The translations under genes were made by a program, and so were the position numbers. Below are positions 12,201 to 14,180 of a DNA stretch of 14,180 nt, one piece after another; the first letter of the stretch is position 1; each line of letters opens with the position of its first letter. Below the pieces are notes generated by a model, which saw only the letters and a program-made list of their open reading frames with translations, searched no databases and was not told the origin of the DNA. This DNA is from Goniomonas avonlea (Eukaryota; Cryptophyceae; Goniomonadida; Goniomonadaceae), in contig QUTJ01031652.1 in assembly GCA_003573635.1 (NCBI GenBank), positions 1 to 14,180 of the forward strand, given 5' to 3'.

Positions 12201-14180
12201 ACCTTCCTCTTCGCTGGCGACGTCAGCGCCGCCTTCACCCCTCGCCTGTCCGTTGCTGTCCCGAGCGGGCAGACGCTGACCATCACTCTGGCGACGGCCG
12301 CCGTGGGCTCCTCTGCCTCAGGCGCCGCCTCGCCCTCGCCAGCGTCGGTGACCATGGCGAGCGGCGCGAGGAACTCCAGCGTGCCCTTCACCTTGGAGGC
12401 CGCGACGTCGGGCCAGCTCGAGGTGACTTACAGACTCACTGGCAGCGCCTCGGTTCTGTTTGCCGTCCCGGCAACCACGCCACTGACGGTGCGCGACCGC
12501 GCCATCGTGAGCATTGGCGCGGTTGTGAACGAGGCCTTCGTCTACGTCGAGGCGGTTCTCGCACGCTCCATCACGCTGTCGCAGCGCGTGCCCCCGCTCG
12601 GGTCCCTGGTTCTCGAGATCACTGCTGCTGGGAGCGGCGTGGTGGTGGGCGGGACCAACCTCATCGAGATCCAGCCTGGCGCCCAGAGTGCGAGCTTCTC
12701 ACTGCAGGTCTCCGCCATTCCTGGCACCCTCGGCGTCTCGTACGCGCTGAGCGGGCCCGCGGCTCAGTACTACCAGAGGCCACCGAGCGAGACAATCACT
12801 GTGAGAGCCAAGGAGAGGGTCACTATTTCTGGTGCACCCACCGAGCTGCTGGCGGGTCAGCTGTCAACGTCCACTACGGTCACCCTGAGCGAGTCGGTGC
12901 CTGCAGGCGGCGGTCTCGTGGTCGTCGTCACGCCCGGTGCCTCCGACACAGCCGTTGTCGCCGCGAGCAGCATCGGATTCGGTCCGAGCTCGAACAAGTC
13001 GCAGAGCATCACCCTGCTCTCTTCCGTCGCCGGCACCGCCGTCCTTGCCTTGTCGCTCTCAGGCCCCAACGCTGCCGGCTACGTGCTCAACGTTCAGTCC
13101 CTCGCCATGTCCGTGAGGCTGCCTCCGCTCATCACCACGACGTTCCCGACGTCGCTCTACGTTGGCGAACTGCGGAGCTTCAACGTCACGTTGCCGGAGC
13201 CGCTCCCTGCTGACAGTGTCCTCAGGGTCCTCTGGGTGCGTGCCGACACGCAAGAGCGGATGTCGGTCACCGTGCCTCCTGGTTCGTCGTCGGTCGGCGC
13301 CGTGCTTACGGCCGGAGGGAGCAGCGTCACGACGACTGTGTCCTTCCTGCTCACAGGGAGCTCTGCGACACAGTACCGAGCACCCTCGCCCGTGTCGTTC
13401 AAGGTGCTCGCACGCCGGGCTGTCACTGTCTCGCCGACTCTGAGCGGCCTGCGTACGGGCGTGACCAGCGCCGTCATCACACTGACCCTTGCTGAAACTG
13501 CCAGTGCGCCGCTGACTGTGTCTGTGGGCGCGACTGGAACAGCAGCCTTCGGCACTGTTCTGGCGCCGTCCAACGGCATTGTCACCTTCACTCCTGGGCA
13601 AAAGGACTCGACCTTCACTGTCACCGCTGGCAACGTCGCAGGCCAGTGCACTCTAACATTCAGCCTATCTGGCTCAGGTGCTATCGGCTATGTGGCGCCG
13701 ACGCCCGTCGCCGTCCCCGTCGCCAACCTTGGCGTGGCCACTGTGTCCATCCCGGACCAAGTCCGAATTCAACAGGAGTTCTCTGGCACGGTAACTCTCG
13801 GGAGCCCGACCTCCGCGACGCTCACTGTCACTTGCTCGGTGTCCGGTCTGGGTGCGCCCGCGTCTGGCTCGCCGTTCTCGGTTGTGCTTCCCGCGGGCTC
13901 ATCGACAGCGACGTTCCAGTTCATGGGTGGCGAGGTGCAGGGCTCCCTCCTGATGTCCTTCGCTCTGAGCGACTCTAAGGAGTTTGCCGCCCCGCCCTCC
14001 GTCTCCACCTCGGTGCTGCCAGGACAGGCCAGTCTCGACATGACTGAGACCTTCTTGTACTCAGGGTCGTCTGTCCCCGCGCTGTCGCTCGCCTTGGACC
14101 CGCCGGTCCCCGCTGGCGGCAGTGTCACCGTCGCGATTGTCTTGTCAGGGGCGCCAGCCGTGGACTCGAGTGTGGCATTG
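3..14180 (+). CDS. Giant TIG-like / Calx-beta-like repeat protein, partial at both ends
   Basis: One frame is open across the window: 4,726 codons, no stop, no start or stop codon included. Residues 1-3624 are 42 alternating IPT/TIG-like units. Residues 3625-4726 are Calx-beta-like or bacterial-Ig-like beta domains. The protein is rich in Ser, Thr, Val, Ala and Gly. Cysteines sit at fixed places in the first part and are rare in the second. No transmembrane segment or signal peptide is visible, as expected for an internal fragment. The repeats confirm the frame: the same motifs recur in register from end to end, and codon phase checked at about 39, 5703, 9360, 11880 and 14160 is the same. Disulfide-type cysteine pairs and sequons suggest passage through a secretory pathway and an extracellular structural or adhesive role (inference). 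I cannot name an orthologue. A bacterial giant surface protein is the main alternative to a protist one. Confidence 0.93.
204..728 (+). repeat. Dyad A2-B3
   Basis: A2 (204-470) is the only A unit with Glu (codon 327) instead of Asp after Trp-Val-Ser. Both A cysteines are present with 11 residues between them. B3 (471-728) has both B cysteines (TSCEAS ... LHCK). Confidence 0.85.
729..1247 (+). repeat. Dyad A4-B5
   Basis: A4 (729-995) has both A cysteines, spaced by 12 residues, one more than is usual in this class. B5 (996-1247) has a canonical GSGCQAS and Trp-Val-Ser-Ser with both cysteines; it is short, at 84 residues. Confidence 0.85.
1248..1769 (+). repeat. Dyad A6-B7
   Basis: A6 (1248-1511) keeps both cysteines but has Cys-Lys rather than Cys-Arg, seen otherwise only in A36. 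B7 (1512-1769) has both B cysteines and Ile-Gln-Cys-Lys. Confidence 0.85.
1770..2297 (+). repeat. Dyad A8-B9
   Basis: A8 (1770-2039) has Gly (ggg at 1908) in place of the first A cysteine but keeps the second, which leaves a lone cysteine. B9 (2040-2297) has both cysteines. Its Trp is followed by a run of serines encoded by a short tcg trinucleotide repeat at about 2155-2171. Confidence 0.85.
2298..2819 (+). repeat. Dyad A10-B11
   Basis: A10 (2298-2561) is close to the class consensus with both cysteines 11 residues apart. B11 (2562-2819) has Ser (tca at 2661) in place of the first B cysteine; the Cys-Lys is kept. Confidence 0.85.
2820..3338 (+). repeat. Dyad A12-B13
   Basis: A12 (2820-3080) has Trp-Leu-Trp-Arg-Ser-Asp and both cysteines, spaced by 10. 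B13 (3081-3338) is canonical: GSGCQASLWVSSTA followed by Ile-Gln-Cys-Lys. Confidence 0.85.
3339..3857 (+). repeat. Dyad A14-B15
   Basis: A14 (3339-3602) is the first A unit to lack the second cysteine; a Leu-Leu-Leu-Tyr stretch replaces it. B15 (3603-3857) has both B cysteines. Confidence 0.85.
3858..4379 (+). repeat. Dyad A16-B17
   Basis: All four diagnostic cysteines are present. A16 (3858-4121) has Trp-Arg-Ser-Asp. B17 (4122-4379) opens with Asp-Asn-Gly-Pro rather than Ser-Asn-Gly-Pro. Confidence 0.85.
4380..4895 (+). repeat. Dyad A18-B19
   Basis: A18 (4380-4634) lacks the second A cysteine and has a shorter loop. B19 (4635-4895) has lost the GSGCQ motif: Phe (codon 4734) stands where the first B cysteine should be. 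The dyad therefore holds two unpaired cysteines. Confidence 0.85.
4896..5420 (+). repeat. Dyad A20-B21
   Basis: A20 (4896-5165) has Tyr in place of the second cysteine and Ala for the usual Gly after the VTLV strand. B21 (5166-5420) has both B cysteines and Trp-Thr-Ser-Ile. Confidence 0.85.
5421..5942 (+). repeat. Dyad A22-B23
   Basis: A22 (5421-5684) has Phe in place of the second A cysteine. B23 (5685-5942) matches the class consensus almost perfectly. Its DNA around the Trp and Cys-Lys (about 5808-5828) closely matches that of partial unit B1. Confidence 0.85.
5943..6461 (+). repeat. Dyad A24-B25
   Basis: A24 (5943-6206) has an extra cysteine: Pro-Arg-Cys-Ala-Ser-Cys follows the first Cys-Arg, giving three cysteines in one unit. 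B25 (6207-6461) has both B cysteines, in GSNCAAS and LLCK. Confidence 0.85.
6462..6974 (+). repeat. Dyad A26-B27
   Basis: A26 (6462-6716) has the shortest A cysteine spacing (9 residues) and a shortened hairpin, so the dyad is 513 bases. B27 (6717-6974) has both B cysteines. Confidence 0.85.
6975..7496 (+). repeat. Dyad A28-B29
   Basis: A28 (6975-7238) has Trp-Arg-Ser-Asp and Phe for the second cysteine. B29 (7239-7496) keeps both B cysteines. Its start shares an exact 20-base match with the start of B13 (7242-7261 against 3084-3103). Confidence 0.84.
7497..8018 (+). repeat. Dyad A30-B31
   Basis: The most cysteine-poor complete dyad. A30 (7497-7760) has lost both, the first to Gly (ggc at 7635). 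B31 (7761-8018) has lost the first to Gly (ggc at 7860). Only the Cys-Lys of B31 remains. Confidence 0.85.
8019..8534 (+). repeat. Dyad A32-B33
   Basis: A32 (8019-8288) has Gly (ggc at 8157) for the first cysteine and keeps the second, the same pattern as A8. B33 (8289-8534) is the shortest complete B unit listed (82 residues); both cysteines are present. Confidence 0.85.
8535..9056 (+). repeat. Dyad A34-B35
   Basis: A34 (8535-8798) keeps the first A cysteine only. B35 (8799-9056) has GTSCQAS, Trp-Ile-Ser-Ser and both B cysteines. Confidence 0.85.
9057..9578 (+). repeat. Dyad A36-B37
   Basis: A36 (9057-9320) has Cys-Lys, and Met in place of the second cysteine. It opens with Thr-Asn-Gly-Ser, the only Asn-x-Ser/Thr sequon I noticed in the TIG-like array (9060-9068); the Pro that follows makes it a weak site. 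B37 (9321-9578) has both B cysteines. Confidence 0.84.
9579..10097 (+). repeat. Dyad A38-B39
   Basis: A38 (9579-9842) has both A cysteines, but Arg replaces the Gly that normally follows VTVV. B39 (9843-10097) has Leu (ttg at 9939) for the first B cysteine. Confidence 0.84.
10098..10604 (+). repeat. Dyad A40-B41 (shortest)
   Basis: A40 (10098-10346) has a shortened loop after Cys-Arg and no second cysteine, so this is the shortest dyad (507 bases). B41 (10347-10604) has both B cysteines and Trp-Thr-Ser-Ser. Confidence 0.84.
10605..10874 (+). repeat. Unit A42, degenerate end of the array
   Basis: Last TIG-like unit. It keeps Thr-Gly-Ala-Thr-Ser-Val-Thr and Trp-Val-Ser-Asp. Ala (gcg at 10743) replaces the first cysteine, and no second cysteine is present. 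The hairpin after it is unlike the others and contains a possible glycosylation site, Asn-Gln-Thr, at 10860. The exact end is uncertain by about 20 bases. It may act as a cap or linker to the next domain type (inference). Confidence 0.75.
10875..11147 (+). other. Beta-sandwich domain 1, short Calx-beta-like
   Basis: About 91 residues. It shows Val-Pro-Glu-Gly-Ala, then Pro-Ala-Ser-Leu-Val-Phe, then FTISAGSASGTAGVRF, and ends at Pro-Pro-Ser-Ser-Phe. This order (turn, Phe strand, Gly-Thr-Ala strand) matches the later repeats. Two sequons are present, Asn-Gly-Thr at 11013 and Asn-Phe-Thr at 11034. Family assignment is by pattern only. Confidence 0.6.
11148..11534 (+). other. Distinct 129-residue beta domain, single copy
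   Basis: It differs from its neighbours: LPAGTVITLSGL, then a Trp, then SLVLTIATNQSV, then FSVDLANP. I recall this order (Ala-Gly-x-x-Ile-Thr-x-Ser-Gly-Leu ... Trp ... Leu-x-Leu-x-Ile ... Phe-Ser-x-x-Leu-x-Asn-Pro) from large uncharacterised proteins of algae and other protists, but cannot name a family. It contains two sequons, Asn-Ser-Thr at 11340 and Asn-Gln-Ser at 11394. No cysteine is seen. Confidence 0.6.
11535..11849 (+). repeat. Calx-beta-like unit 1
   Basis: 105 residues and one of the best matches to the shared pattern: FGPGEKSKTFTIS, then VTYSLAGSAAAAYVAP near the end. No cysteine seen. Confidence 0.68.
11850..12167 (+). repeat. Calx-beta-like unit 2, divergent
   Basis: 106 residues. 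It keeps Phe-Ser-Pro-Ser in the central strand and Gly-Thr-Gly-Ala-Leu-Val-Phe, but lacks the usual Ser-Leu-x-Gly-Ser-x-Ala-x-x-Tyr ending, which is replaced by HTSSEFVVP. Placed mainly by its position between clear units. Confidence 0.55.
12168..12497 (+). repeat. Calx-beta-like unit 3
   Basis: 110 residues, the longest unit. VPSGQTLTITL is followed by an Ala/Ser/Pro-rich insert (about 12306-12350), then VTYRLTGSASVLFAVP. Sequon Asn-Ser-Ser at 12372. Confidence 0.65.
12498..12812 (+). repeat. Calx-beta-like unit 4
   Basis: 105 residues: IEIQPGAQSASFSLQV in the centre and VSYALSGPAAQYYQRP at the end. No cysteine or sequon seen. Confidence 0.65.
12813..13121 (+). repeat. Calx-beta-like unit 5
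   Basis: 103 residues: VPAGGGLVVVV turn, then LALSLSGPNAAGYVL near the end. Sequon Asn-Lys-Ser at 12993. Several Glu and Asp residues make it mildly acidic, unlike the TIG-like array. Confidence 0.65.
13122..13415 (+). repeat. Calx-beta-like unit 6
   Basis: 98 residues. The central Phe strand is replaced by Thr-Val-Pro-Pro-Gly-Ser-Ser; the ending VSFLLTGSSATQYRAP is typical. Sequon Asn-Val-Thr at 13182. Confidence 0.65.
13416..13727 (+). repeat. Calx-beta-like unit 7
   Basis: 104 residues and a close match to unit 1: VTFTPGQKDSTFTV and then LTFSLSGSGAIGYVAP. It has one cysteine, just before the LTFSLSG strand. Confidence 0.68.
13728..14021 (+). repeat. Calx-beta-like unit 8
   Basis: 98 residues: VVLPAGSSTATFQF and then LMSFALSDSKEFAAPP, where Asp-Ser replaces the usual Gly-Ser. 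One cysteine in Val-Thr-Cys-Ser-Val. Confidence 0.62.
14022..14180 (+). repeat. Calx-beta-like unit 9 (partial, right edge)
   Basis: The first 53 residues, including the VPAGGSVTVAIVL turn and strand, then the window ends. The repeat series therefore continues to the right. Confidence 0.62.

Larger units (their letters stand above)
11535..14180 (+). repeat. Tandem Calx-beta-like repeats, eight complete and one partial
   Basis: Boundaries are about 11535, 11850, 12168, 12498, 12813, 13122, 13416, 13728 and 14022, so units are 98-110 residues. The shared pattern is a Val-Pro-Ala/Ser-Gly turn near residue 30-40, a Phe-x-Pro-Gly-like strand near 60, a Gly-Thr-Ala/Leu strand near 75-80 and Ser-Leu-x-Gly-Ser-x-Ala-x-x-Tyr near the end. 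Phe-x-Pro-Gly-x-x-x-x-Thr-Phe-x-Val recalls Calx-beta domains. The acidic calcium-binding residues of canonical Calx-beta are not obvious, so a bacterial-Ig-like sandwich is an equal alternative. Confidence 0.7.

Noticed and set aside
11870-13213. 447-codon frame on the + strand overlapping the Calx-beta-like repeats
   Set aside because: It lies one frame off the main reading frame, its product is rich in Arg and His with no repeat register, and the main frame is clean here. A shadow of GC-rich coding sequence.
3-14180. Start codon, ribosome-binding site, promoter or terminator
   Set aside because: The frame is open at both edges and repeats run off both ends, so no gene boundary lies in the window. 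In-frame Met codons occur only inside repeat units.

Overview
The whole window is the inside of one giant protein-coding gene on the + strand. Codons starting at multiples of 3 (3, 6, 9 ... 14178) read without a stop from position 3 to 14180. That gives 4,726 codons with neither the start nor the stop codon in view. Residue n in this annotation begins at base 3n. No intron is needed, and I found no RNA gene, mobile element, promoter or terminator.

Region 1 (3 to about 10874, residues 1-3624) is a tandem array of 42 immunoglobulin-like units of about 87 residues that resemble IPT/TIG domains. The units form two classes that alternate without exception: A units (Trp-x-Ser-Asp, then Cys-Arg) and B units (Trp-x-Ser-Ser, then Cys-Lys). 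The true repeat is therefore an A+B dyad of about 520 bases (173 residues). There are 20 complete dyads (204-10604), a partial B unit at the left edge and a degenerate A unit at the right end. Each class has its own place for a probable disulfide bridge.

Region 2 (10875-14180, residues 3625-4726) is a different series of beta-rich domains. It has one short domain, one distinct 129-residue domain, then eight repeats of about 98-110 residues and the start of a ninth. The repeats look like Calx-beta or bacterial-Ig-like sandwiches (Pro-Ala-Gly turn, Phe-x-Pro-Gly strand, then Ser-Leu-x-Gly-Ser-x-Ala-x-x-Tyr). Predicted N-glycosylation sites cluster here, and base composition is more GC-rich than at the left edge.

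The architecture suggests a very long secreted or surface-anchored fibrous protein, for example in adhesion, cell covering or mating. This is inferred from the domains, because neither the signal peptide nor any anchor lies in the window. The source is most likely a GC-rich unicellular eukaryote with few introns. From memory, arrays of this style occur in protist and algal genomes such as cryptophytes, haptophytes and other flagellates. A bacterial giant surface protein cannot be excluded from this window alone.
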